Source: Larix kaempferi (Eukaryota; Streptophyta; Pinopsida; Pinales; Pinaceae). From it: DNA of 64,000 nucleotides. The DNA lies in contig BSBM01000608.1 in the NCBI GenBank assembly GCA_027924585.1, positions 7,256,501 to 7,320,500 of the forward strand, given 5' to 3'. Positions 22,901 through 34,444 of the stretch are shown piece after piece (within the stretch, counting starts at the first letter, position 1; every line of letters begins with the position of its first letter). The position numbers and the translations under genes are program-made. The notes under the pieces were generated by a model. The model worked only from the letters and a program-made list of their open reading frames with translations, was not told the origin of the DNA and ran no database searches.

Positions 22901-23149
22901 ATAATTTGTGGCACACCACTCGACGAATTCGGGATAGTTGGGGGTCTGGGTAGTGGTGAACAAATGAAAGAAGGATTGATAAACTTTGTGGATGTCTATT
23001 AGCTTGCCCCTTATAACCTCCAACCTTTCTTTGGCCATATCTACGAAGATTTTTGCTAGTATGGTGTCGTATATGTCACCATCTTTGTCCTCCCACCGGG
23101 GACCGGTGACTAGGGATTCAGCACCAGGAGAAACTCCTACTTCCGTCAT
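19961..23149 (-). pseudogene. Decayed long coiled-coil ORF of unknown function
   Basis: A single ancestral frame of about 1060 codons can be followed from 23149 (MTEVGVSPGAESLVTG) down to 19961, with internal stops and two frameshifts (22264-22074 and 20373-20176). The N-terminal third is globular and helical (ESIHSQLIDFPKTRSFRFQS), like the conserved domain of plant-retrotransposon accessory ORFs. The middle is charged (MDVDSDLERDAKRQKLEGEG). The C-terminal half has heptad-rich coiled coils (LEEEKEKLKGELLDYKAKLV). No enzyme motif is seen. It resembles in plan the ORF at 35875-38765. It may be the downstream ORF of element B or a separate element; I do not know its function. Confidence 0.6.
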
Positions 23150-23874
23150 TCAAACAATTTCACGGAAAACATGAAAAGACAAAACCAACCTGGTGGTCCG
23201 ACACCTGGACTTCTGGTTGGTTGGTCAGCTCTGCGAGATCAGGTTCCTTCACTTTCCGACGTATCTGATATAGGTGGACTCCAAGTCTTTGCACCACTCT
23301 GGATTTTATAACATTGGATGCCTTATAGTCCTTCCAAGTGTGGCGATGGTGAGACCATCTCAGTCGTTGATCTCTTTCCCTCCCAAACTCGATGGTTTGA
23401 GAGTTTTAATTTCACCGACCGCGCCGATTTGAGATGCGGTTAAATCACCGGTGAGAAAAATTAGCGCGATGATCTCGGGCCTTTGATTTTCCCTGCGAAT
23501 CTGTGTCGTTGATAGTTGAGAGATACATAACTCGACCGCGGTGATTTTGAAACATAACATGTTTTGCGCTTGTTGGATCAGCGCGGGAACTGTGCGCTGT
23601 AGATCTTTCTATACGCCGATCTCCACCGTCGGTTGATTTTATCACTTGCCCGCCGATTACCACCGGCTCATTATGCATTCGAAATAGCATGGACACCGGG
23701 ACTTTTCTCTAACATTACCATGCCCTGGGATAACTCTATCGCTCGTAATTCGAATTCTTCCATCTCTAAGGATGTGGCTCGAGGGCTGGCCCTTTCCTTC
23801 GGGGATTTCTATGACCATGAAGCACTTTATTTTCATGAAACCTGCCATAGAACCTAGCACAATTTGAGTGCTAA
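23150..23874 (-). other. Unassigned sequence between long ORF and RT scrap
   Basis: About 700 bp, more GC-rich than the surroundings, with several CGG/CGC words (CCGCGCCGATTTG, CCACCGTCGG). Short open frames on both strands show no domain. It could be the 5' leader of the long ORF. Confidence 0.4.
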
Positions 23875-24143
23875 CAGCTGGTATTCAGGTTTGATCTGAA
23901 TTTGATTGTATCCTAAAAAACTATCCATGAAAGAAAACATTTCATGGCCTACACACACATCAATAATTTGATCAATAAACGATGTGGGATAGTTGTCTTT
24001 TGGATAGGATTGGTTAATATCCCTAAAATATGTGCATACGTAGATGGTACCTTTCTTTTTATAAACTAGAACTGGATTGGACACCCATTTCGTTATGTCA
24101 ATAGGATAAATAAAACCGTCATTGAGGGGATTTTCAACCTTTT
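23875..24143 (-). pseudogene. Gypsy reverse transcriptase fragment (probably element B)
   Basis: Minus frame 24143-23875 reads KKVENPLNDGFIYPI, WVSNPVLVYKKKGTI, CTYFRDINQSYPKDN and FSFMDSFLGYNQIQI: the first conserved blocks of Ty3/gypsy RT. It is cut on the left at about 23875 and on the right by the LTR of gypsy A. Its start coincides with the point where E's pol homology ends, and E is kin to B (51930-53915, also minus). It is therefore most simply the continuation of B on the far side of the A/A' insertion. Confidence 0.78.
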
Positions 24144-25398
24144 TGGGCTCAGCCCATGTAAGGAATTTTTTTGCAAGACATTTTTGAAGATGCGAAGTTA
24201 CAGCGTAGCGCAATGGCATAAGAGTAACCGCACGATGATGATGCAACGTCGTGAAGTTCCAATTCCATGAAGATCCGGCATGGCATAGTTTTTTACGGAA
24301 AGAAACAGAAGTTCCGATGAGATCAGTTGGTGATCTATTTTGGGAAATATGCTCTGAGATTCCCAGAAGGCGGGTAATGAGTGGTGAAGAAGGAAAGCAA
24401 CTGGTCGCACGAGCAAAAGTAGCATTACATGAACCGAGCGCATGAAACCATTAGAGAAGGAACAACGAATGAAAACGATCCGTCGGCATGCACCCGAAAA
24501 AGGGGTTGAAAGCGACGTGACCACACGCAGTCAAAAGATGTCAGAATCCAGAGACGTTGCGGAAGGGTGGACATGATAGTGAAATCGCTATCATAGCTCA
24601 TCAGATTTTGGTTAGTAGGGTAACCACACCAGTTTTGGGTAACCTTAGGGTTTTGGCCCACATGCATTGTAACAGACGTGACCTAAGGGCACGAGCTATA
24701 TAAGGGGCATATTTTGTGAGGGAAAGGGTTAAGTTGTTTATTGCAGATGAGTATTGATCTTTGTTGAGAGACTTATTGTAAAAAGGCTCTACAGCTGCGT
24801 GCGTAGTGACCTACTAAAGAGAGAAGAGAGTCTGCAGCTGAGTACGAAGACTGGAACTGTTGTACCCTTCTCATTGATAATATAACAACAGTTCCTGTGG
24901 ACACAACTCCCATCCTGGTGGTGAACCACGTTAAATACTTTTGTTATGTGATTGATTATATGTGTTTTCTGTGATGAATGGTTCAGTTTCTGTTTATAAG
25001 TATAAGTATCTTTGCTTTCATGTGTAATCTTTGTAAGAATGAATGATAAAAATATATGCTAAGTGTTGAGTGCATATGAATGAATTTTGAATGTGGAAGA
25101 ACTTTTGAACATGGTGAATGCATGAGTATTGGGTAAACACTTAAGTTGGTAAAGTCTATATAATGCGATTCCTTGAGTGCAGCACCGAAAGTGCGCAATA
25201 CATTGTAGTTTGCTATATAACATACGTCCATAAAATACATAGTATAGTATTCTGGGTGAATGTGTAATTTTCATAGTGTAAAGTTGATTGAAGATGTATG
25301 GTTGTTAAGAGGTATCGCAGTCTTCAGTTGCGATGTTCTATCGTCGAGTAGTCATTCCAAGCCGCGCAATTTTTGGATGCGCTATTGTATATGTGTCA
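24144..25398 (+). repeat. First LTR of gypsy A, 3' end deleted
   Basis: Homologous to 38778-40020 throughout. The match stops after GGATGCGCTATT...GTGT (about 25398), where the sequence jumps into mid-gag. A deletion thus removed the LTR end, PBS and first half of gag. The left edge abuts the B RT fragment. Confidence 0.85.
24697..24703 (+). promoter_or_regulatory. TATA box in first LTR of A
   Basis: TATATAA in CGAGCTATATAAGGGGC; identical context at 39334 in the second LTR. Confidence 0.75.
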
Positions 25399-26618
25399 CC
25401 ACATCAGTTTTGGATGAACTATTAGACCAAATCAGTTTTGACATCGCATCGCAACAGTACCAAGAGTGGTTCATAGCTGCATTTTTTCCTCACATTAGAC
25501 TACTGCTGATGCAATAGAAGCTTACTTCACAGGTATAAGCCCTATAGATTGCGATGAAATTAGAAGCTTCAACAATAGGAGAGACTAGCACAGGAATGGT
25601 CCAGATGTAGAACCAGCTAGCAAACCTAACACTACAGTTACAAGACATAAAGAAGGGATAAGAAACCAAAGAAGAAGTCTGGTGTACAAGATGCAAGGGA
25701 GAGGGACACCCAAAGGAATGCTTCCCTCTGTTTCAAGAGTACCTCGACAGTGGACCACTGAATCCACTGAATTAGCAACAAGGTCCATGTTGTGAGATTT
25801 TTCGAATAAGAGGACACTGCTCAGAAGATTGTTATTTGATCCAAAAATACGTCCGAACACCGAATAATTTGTATTGTAATTTCTGTAAATCATTTCGCCA
25901 TGATGATTCCAGTTGTCAAGCATATGAACTAATGATATAAAGGAAGCATGATGTTTATAGAGTTCAAGAGGAAACTCCACAGTGCAATGATAACACGCAG
26001 TATGACCAGGGCGCATACAAAGGTCGTGGTGGATTCTGAGGAAGAGGAAGAAACAATGGCCTAAGACAAGGAAGAGGAAGAGGTCAGGTGATATGATATA
26101 ACTGTGGCCAGCCAGTTCATCTATCTAGAGACTGTACCAATGCTTGTACTACATGTAGATATTGTAAATATTTTGACCATGTTATTGAGTCATGCCCAGT
26201 TCTACAAGCAAAAATGCAAGAAAGAAAATAAGAAGCACTGAACTCGAATGTTCAGATGATTGCAGCAGAGAAAAGAACTAGAGATACAAATGTTAATGTT
26301 GTGACACGAAGTGGCATTGCCACAACAAAAGATAAAGAACTAGAAGCTTCAACTTCTGGAGACCACCAAGCTAAGTAGACTCCTACTAAAGGGGCCTAGA
26401 TTAGAAAAGCAACTGGGAAAGCACCTGCTCTCAATCTAGAGAGAAATAAAGAAGTATTCGTAGAAGAATGGGAGGCATTCAAAGAAACGACACCTGTCAC
26501 ACCAAGAATCCCATTGCAAAGTGAAATAGTGCATACGAAGGATATGCCAAAAACGTATGATAAAACGTGTACCGCAACAGAAACAGGGACTTCTATTGCA
26601 TAGTTCCTTCGGAGCTGT
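25399..26618 (+). pseudogene. Gypsy A gag, C-terminal half with multiple zinc knuckles
   Basis: Starts within the capsid (LLDQISFDIASQQYQEW) because of the LTR-gag deletion. It then has a series of CCHC-like motifs also seen in A': C-x2-C around GEGHPKEC, CEIFRIRGHCSEDC, CNFCKSFRHDDSSC, YNCGQPVHLSRDC and CRYCKYFDHVIESC. Several stops are present; at 25635 this copy keeps CAG where A' has TAG. A basic GRGG/GRGRGR stretch follows the third knuckle. Gag packages the element RNA; this copy is dead. Confidence 0.85.
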
Positions 26619-27164
26619 ATGAAGTTACTAAAAAACAAATATGCTTTAGTGGAATTCCATAACTTACTAGACCAATATGAACCACGCAGTAGCACAAACA
26701 CTGCTCAGAGCGCATTTCACCATATAAAGAGCCATAAAAGAATAGGTCGAGAAATGAGGCTCAGTGCGCAAATTGGAGATTATGAGATGGATGAGATAAT
26801 CCTTGACTTAGGATCAGAGGTGAATTTCTTGACCAAGAATACATGGAAACATATGGGGAAACCAAGCTTATCATGGTCACCAATCCAATTAAGACTAGCC
26901 AATCAACAAAAAGTTATTCCCTTTCGAAGGATTTCGAATGTACTTGTGGATATCGACAGAGTAAGAATTTCAGCAGACTTCGAGGTTATTGAGATCATCG
27001 ACGACAGTAACCCATATCCAGCATTATTGGGGATAGACTGGGCAATGGATAACCTCCCGATCATCAACCTGAAAACCAAAAAGATGATCTTCGAAGGGAA
27101 GGATATTAGGGTCATCACATGCTTGGACACTTCTCAAGGAGAAAGATACAACGAACCGATATAG
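26619..27164 (+). pseudogene. Gypsy A protease domain
   Basis: Uninterrupted for 181 codons. It contains DEIILDLGSEVNFLTKNTW, matching the plant gypsy aspartic protease (D-L-G-S in place of D-T/S-G), and later YPALLGIDWAMDNL, the conserved G-x-D/N-W block near the C-terminus. It ends at TAG 27162, where A' has CAG (50646). About 670 bp present in A' after this point (second capsid-like domain) are deleted in A. The protease would mature Gag-Pol. Confidence 0.85.
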
Positions 27165-27529
27165 GAAGAATACAGAGCATAAGATTATCAAAGAAATCAT
27201 AAACGAAGCTCTATAGATTATCAAAGAAAGGATATTCAAAGACGAATTCCCAGCACAAACGAGGCATTAAAGGTCAACACAGAGAAGAAATTTAATGACA
27301 GACCAGAAACTATGAACCAGCAACTAGAATGGGAAAGAATGATAGAACATGCCCTTGAATGTTATAACCTCACTGAAGATGAAGAATATGAGCAGGAGAG
27401 CAATGAGGAGGATCCGTACAATATCAATATACCTGAGTCAGAAGGAGCATGCGATGTAGAGGGACCTCCACTATAAATTCTAGATATGAGTGTCCATGTC
27501 AAGACAAGAAAAGTGAACATTGGCACAAG

Positions 27530-28953
27530 TGAAGAGACGAAGTTCGCATCCAGGAGATTACTGGGATGATGAAACGGTCACGCAGATCGCAGACCTTCTA
27601 CATGAGTATCAATATTTATTTCCAACTAAGTTCGTCGAAATGAAAGGAATTTTGGGTGACTTGGGGGTTATGAAAATACCTCTCAAGCCAGGCGCGAATC
27701 CTGTTAAGCAGTGGCCTTATAGACTGAATCCCATATATAAAGAAAGAGTGAAGGAAGAGATCGACAAGATGCTTGATGCAGGGATCATTGAGCCATCTGA
27801 AGAATCAAAATGGATAAGCCCGATGGTTATCCAGGATAAGAAAAAAAGAGAAATCAATATCTGTGTGGACCTAAGGAAGCTCAATGATGCTTCTCTACAC
27901 AACCCATTTCCTACTCCCTTTACAGATGAAGTATTAGATAATGTTGGAGGAAATGAGGCCTATTCTTTTACTGATGGATTTTTTGGATACCATTAGATCT
28001 GACTTGATGAGGAAGACAGACATAAGACCACATTTTCTACTGAATGGGGATCATATTAGTATACAGTTATGCCATTTGGGTTGAAGAATGCACGTACTAT
28101 ATTTTCCAGAGTTGTTGTGGCTTCATTCAAGGAATTTATCCATAAGTTCTTAGAAGTCTATTTTGATGATTGGACTATCTTTGGTTTATTCAAGAATCAT
28201 TACAAGAACCTCATAATGATGTTATCTAAGTGCAGACAACATCAAATATCTTTGAATTTGAATAAATGTATTTTCTGTGTACCTTATAGAATTCTACTAG
28301 GACACATTGTGTGCAAGCAAGGCCTGATGGTTGATCCTGTGAAGATCGCAATGATTGTGAGATTACCAGCGCCGAATTCAGTAAAGAAGCTTCACACGAT
28401 GCTAGGACATACAAGATATTACACAAAGTTCATCAAGGGTTATGCGCAGATAACGACATCGATGGAAAAACTTTTGAAGAAAGAAGTGTAGCTCATATGG
28501 AACGCAGAATGTGAGAAAGGACTAGATACACTAAAATAGAAAATGGTAACTATGACTAATCTAGTTTTCCCAAATTGGAATAAGCCATTTTATGTACATG
28601 TTGATGCTTCATCTATAGCGTTGGGCATTGTGCTCGCTCAACCAGGTGAAGGGGGCATTTATCACCCCATTGCATTTTTGAGACGAAAGCTATCTTCAGT
28701 CGAAAATAACTACAAAACGACAGAAAGAGAATGTATTGCTATGGTGTATGCACTGCAGAAATTCAGGCACTATTTGTTGGGTGCGCACTTCTCCATGTAC
28801 ACTGACCATTTAGCTCAAAAGTACTTGGTCAATAAGCCAGTGTTAGGGGGGAGAATTTGCAGATGGTTACTACTCTTTCAAGAGTATGATTTCGAGATCA
28901 TTGTTAAACTAGGTAGATTAAACCTAGGACCTGACCATCTCTCAAGGATTTAA
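27530..28953 (+). pseudogene. Gypsy A reverse transcriptase-RNase H
   Basis: Frames 27520-27996, 28069-28491 and 28543-28953 together cover RT and RNase H: PYRLNPIYKERVKEEIDKML, WISPMVIQDKKKREINICVD, MPFGLKNARTIFSRVV, the catalytic block VYFDDWTIF (Y-F-D-D), then the RNase H blocks YVHVDASSIALGIVL, TERECIAMVYAL and YTDHLAQKYL. The last lacks the usual TDH-x-SL wording only slightly. Stops lie at 27994, near 28010 and at 28489. Ty3/gypsy RT type. It would copy element RNA to DNA in cytoplasmic particles. Confidence 0.93.
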
Positions 28954-29967
28954 TCAGGTGAAGAACCCATAAATATCAAAGATAATATGCCTGATGCGCA
29001 GTTATTTTCCATGAAAATTGCATATGACTATTACAAAGATATTGTAGACTTCTTGAATACAGGATTCGCACCCATAGAGTTCACTACGAAGCAGAAGAAG
29101 TAGCTGGTAGTTAGAGCAACAGACTTCACTATCATCGCGGGACAGTTATACAAGTTGGGACCAGATGAAGTGTTGTGCATATGCGTGTTAGCGCATGAGA
29201 ATCCATTTATATTGGCTAAGGCACATTCAGGTACATCAGTAGGTCACTACACAGGAAGAGCTGGTGCACAGAAGATATTAAGAGCAGGGATATGGTGGCC
29301 TACAATTCATAAAGATTCAAAGGAACATTATCGAAGTTGCGATGTGTGTCAGAGAACTGGAAAGCCATCATGCGGAGATGAAATGCCATTAAGACCACAA
29401 CTGACACTACAAGCATTTGAAAAATGGGCTATTGATTTCGTGGGACCTATTAACCCACCGAGAAAGAGGACTGGTGCAAAATATATTATCATTCTGACTG
29501 ATTATCTCACTAGATGGGCAGAAGCTAAGCCAGTGAAAGACTGTAGCGCAGCTACTGCTGCATAGTTCATCTTTGAGAACATCCTTACCATATTTGGATG
29601 CCCAAAATTTTTAATGAGTGATCAAGGGACTCACTTTTTGAATAGAACTATTGAATCCCTTACTGAGGAGTTCCACATATACCATCAGGGGAGTACACCG
29701 TACCATCCTCAAGCCAATGGCACTATTGAAGCCTTCAACAAGGTACTGGAAAATGCGCTGACAAAGGTATGCAATGTAAATGGGGATGATTAGGATCTGT
29801 GCATACCAGCCGTATTATGGGCATACAGATCAACTTGCAAGAAGTTGATAGTCCATAAACATTTCAGATTGTCATATGGACAAGAAGTTGTGATGCCGAC
29901 GGAGTATATTGTACCAATCTTAAGGATTGTTGCATTCACAGGCATGGAAGATGAAGAAACAATAGAA
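28954..29967 (+). pseudogene. Gypsy A integrase, main part
   Basis: After the RNase H stop the frame resumes near 29100. The HHCC zinc domain is visible ([15 protein letters not shown], then CDVCQRTG). The catalytic core has D in [12 protein letters not shown] in [10 protein letters not shown] and E in [12 protein letters not shown], the D-D-35-E arrangement. TAG at 29563 interrupts between the first two. No chromodomain is seen. The gene is split at 29968 by copia Z and continues at 34903. Confidence 0.92.
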
Positions 29968-30425
29968 TGTTCGAGTACACAGGGTACTACCAAAGGACCG
30001 AACACCAAGAGCAACCACTTCACACAAACAGATCACAGATCAACACACCGATGTTTTGACGTGGTTTAAACCCTCTTGAGGGAAACACTCCATGGCCCCG
30101 GCCAAATAGCTTCTACGAGACAATTTATTATGCAAAGAAAGAAAGTTACAAATGAGCTTCTCATAATCGATCAACTAAACAATGACCCTCCATGCTCTTT
30201 AAATAGAGATCATGGACCAATCGGGTGTTAAGCCATGGATCAAGGTTAGGTTTGATCTAAGAGAAGTTGAGCCGTCGGATCACTCTATGTCGGAAACATA
30301 TTTTGATCGTTGGATTAAGTATTTACAAATGCATACTAATGCATACTAAAGAAACACACTATCCCTAACGGATATATTACACAAGTTGATCTTAACTAAC
30401 TCCTAAGTGTCTAAATATCCTAACA
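29968..30425 (-). repeat. 3' LTR of copia Z
   Basis: 458 bp. Because the element runs on the minus strand, this lower-coordinate copy is its 3' LTR. Next to it, TCCCCCCTTAAG is the complement of the polypurine tract. Confidence 0.93.
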
Positions 30426-30506
30426 TCCCCCCTTAAGAACAACTTGGGATAGGATTGAAGGATTTACAAAGTGACACTATTAGGAGAAGGAAGGAGGCAT
30501 TAGAGC

Positions 30507-31324
30507 CTATCCCCCCTTAATGACAAGTTCCTGAACTCCTAACATAGATCGAAGTTTAGAAAACTTCGCTTCTGTAAGAGACTTGGTGAAGATGTCTGCA
30601 ACTTGATCATCTGTAGGGAAAAAGAGCACTTCAAGAACATGATCATGAACAAGATTTCTGATGAAGTGCATATGTAGCTCAATGTGTTTGCTGCATTGAT
30701 GTAGAACTGGATCTTTGGCAAGCTTGATGGCACTTTGATTGTCGCACCAAAGTGGAGTAGGCTGCTGCTGCTCGAATCCAAACTCTTAAAGGATCTGTCG
30801 AAGCCATAAAGCTTCCTGACTAGCATTGATGGCTGCTCGATATTCTGCCTCTACTGAAGAAAGAGCAAGAGCTTGTTGTTTCTTACAAGCCCAAGTAATA
30901 GGTCCAGATCCCAGACTAAAAACATAACCTGCAGTAGACTTTCGATCATCAGGATCGCCGGCCCAATCTGAATCAGTGAAACCAACCAACAAAAGTTTCC
31001 CCCCTGTACTGTAATGAATCCCAAACTAAACTGTACCTCGAATATATCAAAGTATTCTTTTAGCTGCTTTCCAATGACTTTCATAAGGTGTCTGCATATA
31101 ACGGGCAACTCGACCAACGGAAAAGGAAAGATCAGGACGGGAATGAGTCAAGTATAAGAGACTACCAACAAGCTGACGATACAAGGTGGCATCTACTTCA
31201 GGTGAAGTACAAGTGGCAGAAAGTTTGACTCCAGACTGGAAGGGAGAAGGGGCTGGTGTACAATCTTCCATGTGAAAGCGTCGAAGAAGGTCACAAGCAT
31301 ACTTAGACTGAGAAAGAAAGATTC
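30507..31324 (-). pseudogene. Copia Z RNase H and end of RT
   Basis: Minus strand from about 31319: FLSQSKYACDLLRRF, PSPFQSGVKLS, LYRQLVGSLLYLTHSRPDLS, then RNase H with VGFTDSDWAGDPDDRKSTAG, SSVEAEYRAA and LWCDNQSAIKL, ending at about 30507 after a QVADIFTKSL block. Two stops interrupt it. It joins the RT part at 33356-34070 once the inserted unit is left out: QTKEGI is followed by FLSQSK. Confidence 0.92.
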
Positions 31325-33350
31325 TGTCATGTCCCAAATTTGGCATTGGGTCACAATGGCCTAATCACATTAGCCCTATTCATTAGAGTTTGTCAAATTG
31401 ATGCTAAAGGTCAAATAATTGCCAAGGAGGAAAATTACTAGTTTCCTAGGTTTGGGGTGGAAGCTTTGGGATTTGGAATAATGGGGATAATAAATGATGT
31501 TTGAACATTAGAATGGAATAAATATTTAATAAAGGAGCTAAATAAATATATACAAGTGAAAATCAAAGTGGCATTTCAGGATGAAGACACATGGAGGAAG
31601 TGGGACCCACATATGGCTAGATTTCCCCACTACATTTGGCATCATTCTCTCACCAATTCGAATTCAAGGTGAATGGTAACATACTTGGGGGAGTCCAAAA
31701 GGTATTATTCATTGCATGAATCATCCAAGGTCGAAATATAGAGGAAGAGTAACTCCCATGGAAGAGGAAGAGGCAATTTGGAGCTAGTGAGACACTTGGG
31801 CTAGATTCCCTAGCTCTATGACAACAATGATGAAGATGCTATGACACCTATGACACAAATCAGACCTGAAGGCTGACATATGACATATATGACATGTCAG
31901 GGCTAAAAATAGACTCCAAGAGGGCGCTCAAGGGTGTTAGGGCAGCTAAGATGCTTCCACATGTGATTTGGTGGAAGTGGGAGACTAGGAATTGTTGTAC
32001 AAGTGGCGTTCTTTGGAATCTCTTCCCAACTTGAGTTGGCATGAGTCTCTTGGAAGGAATTCGACCCATGGAGGACATTAGAATTTTATAAATGTCAATA
32101 ACAAAGAATGAAACCAGCTTTTGATCATTTGTAGAATTTGCAATTGCATTTGTGAAGAGGGAGAGCTAGTGGATGACTAGTTTATTGCCTTAGCCAATTT
32201 CGAGGGTGAAAGATTCCCATCCAAGTTGGTAATTGGAAGGGCCATTCAGGCCTTTAATTTTGAGCTTTAATGGAGTCCTTATTTGCAGGTGGAAGCTACA
32301 GGGCAGATCATGGTTTCTTCTATTGCAGCTCACTCCTTCAACCATTTCCAGTTTTGATGGCATATTCTTGATCCTTGAGGGAGGGCGTTTTTGGTGAGCT
32401 ATTGTACTCTTTGGGGAAGCTTTTAATGCCCCATTTCTTTTTTAATATGAATTAAATACTCTTTTCTTCATCTCCAAAAAGTTTCAGGTCGAAATTCCAA
32501 GTAGAAATGTATAAATCTCATTTTTAATGGAAGAACAATGTCATTTCCCCACTACCTTGTTGTGAGCCAATGTATTGATGATGATTTCGAATGAATGGAT
32601 GGTTCTCTGATATATTTGTGATAAATATACTGCCATGGATTTATTATACAAGTTTCATGTACTGTACTTGAGCATTTGAAGCATTTTTACTCAGTTTAAT
32701 TGCATTGGGAGAAGAAATAGTGCCATTTCCCCAAGGGTCAAATTGGGGATTTTTGCAGTTGAATGGGAGAGGGTGAGAACTGTTGTAATAAACCATTAAT
32801 GGTGCATATGAGACCTTAATAACATAATTAACACATTACATACCTCTGTTCATAAATTTGAGTGGGTTTGGAGGCGTTTGGGAAGCCATTTTCAGTACTT
32901 ACCTTAGGGGGGTTTGAACCCCAAATTACTAGTAAAATTGCATACTTGGTCCAGAATCTTAAGAGAGTTTGCAGAGGTCTTTTGGTGGCCATATGTTATC
33001 CTTGAACATCATATTCAATTCATAATATCATTCATAAACCTTCCTTGAATATTTGAAGGCATTTGGAGTCAATTTGAGACCTAGAGACCAATACTAGTCA
33101 AAGGGAAATCACTAGTAAAGTTACCTACATTGACCAGAATTGAAAGAGTATTTACAGAAGTGTTTTAAAGGTACAAAGGCATCCATGAAACACATATTTA
33201 TGTTCTAATATCATTCATATACCTTCTCAGAAGATTTGGGATCATTTGGGGCAAATTTGGGACCTAGAGATCAAAACTAGTCAAAGGTTGAACCAAGGAA
33301 AAAAGTGGAAAATTGCAATTTTAATAAAATTCCTAACAAGGGACCTTACA
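31325..33350. mobile_element. 2.0-kb solo-LTR-like insertion in copia Z
   Basis: Termini TGTCATGTCCC and GGGACCTTACA are imperfect inverted repeats of the TG...CA type, and the unit is flanked by a perfect 5-bp duplication GATTC (31320-31324 and 33351-33355). It interrupts the Z pol frame exactly. There is no coding sequence inside. This fits a solo LTR of a gypsy element with a large LTR, or a small non-autonomous LTR element. Confidence 0.85.
32880..33290. repeat. Internal degenerate repeats in the 2.0-kb insertion
   Basis: Three imperfect copies of about 180-190 bp share AATATCATTCATAxACCTTC, GGGACCTAGAGA-CAA-ACTAG and TTACAGA-GTxTTTT. The last TTTGGGACCTAGAG lies near the right terminus GGGACC. 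Confidence 0.6.
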
Positions 33351-33355
33351 GATTC

Positions 33356-34070
33356 CTTCTTTGGTTTGCAGGACTTGGAGACCAAGAAAATAATGCAAAT
33401 GTCCTAAGTCTGACATTTCAAAATTTTGTTTAAGACTGGATTTCACATGGGTTATAAGTTTAGGGTCACTACCAGTAAGAATAAGGTCATCAACATATAG
33501 AACAAGTATGATGAGATGGTTTCCTACTTTCTTGGTATAGACATTGGGGTCAGAATGGCATCTAGAAAAACCAGTGTCAAGGAGAAAGTTATCCATTTTG
33601 GCATACCAAGCTCTAGGGGCTTGCTTAAGGCCATATAAGGATTTCTTAAGGCGACAGATAAGGCTAGAGTTATTATGAACATAGCCAGGAGGTTGTTCCA
33701 TGTAAATTTCCTCCTGTAAATCACCATGTAAGAAGGCAGACTTGACATCCATTTGATGGACTTCCCAGTTGTGTAAGGATGCAAGGGAAAGAACAAGGCG
33801 AATGGAGTTCATTTTTGCGACAGGAGCAAAGGTTTCATTGTAGTCAATCCCTTCAACTTGGGAAAAACCTTTGGCAACTAACCTTGCCTTAAGTCTTTCA
33901 ACACTTCCATCTGATGCATACTTAGTTCTGTAGACCCATTTACATCTGACAAGTTTTCTTCCTTTTGGAAGAGGTACAAGATCCCAAGTATCGTTCGCCA
34001 TTAAGGAACGATATTCTTCATCCATGGCTGCATCCCAATCTGGATTCCCTTTCTGTTTCTGATTTGCCGA
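33356..34070 (-). pseudogene. Copia Z reverse transcriptase
   Basis: A 230-codon open frame with ARLVAKGFSQVEGIDYNETF, HQMDVKSAFLHGDLQ, LYGLKQAPRAWY and the catalytic LYVDDLILTG. It is intact up to QTKEG, where the 2-kb unit interrupts. Upstream the coding similarity begins abruptly with NPDWDAAMDEEY, about 370 bp from the PBS, so gag, protease and integrase were deleted. It could only move with proteins supplied by another element. Confidence 0.94.
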
Positions 34071-34432
34071 GATCGCTCAAGGTGCACGGCAAAGAGCATA
34101 CGCAGACGGGAAAGCAACAATCCGAACCCAAATAAAAAATCTAACAGTAAAAAAAATGAAATATGAGATTTTTCTTTTCAAAAACGAAATAAAAAAAATG
34201 CGTCACTGTAACATTATACCTTCAGATCTGATGAAATACGCGTTTCTGGAGCAACTGGGAACCGTTTTTGATCAAACGAAAACTATTTCCCAATGGAAAT
34301 GACGCTCCAGGCGCAATGGAACACCTCCCATAGCCCAGAAATGCACAGAAATACCAGAACTAGAAACCCTTTCAAGTTTCGGCAACAACAGTTCAAGATC
34401 TAGATCATAACCGGAAGCGGCACTTCATAAAA

Positions 34433-34444
34433 GCTCTGATACCA
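34433..34444 (-). other. Primer-binding site of copia Z
   Basis: GCTCTGATACCA on the plus strand is the reverse complement of TGGTATCAGAGC and directly adjoins the LTR at 34445. Confidence 0.94.

Noticed and set aside
24198-25274. Several minus-strand open frames in the first gypsy LTR, with close counterparts at 38835-39909
   Set aside because: The counterparts match because the two LTRs are homologous. The frames run antisense to the TATA box, differ in length and show no domain.
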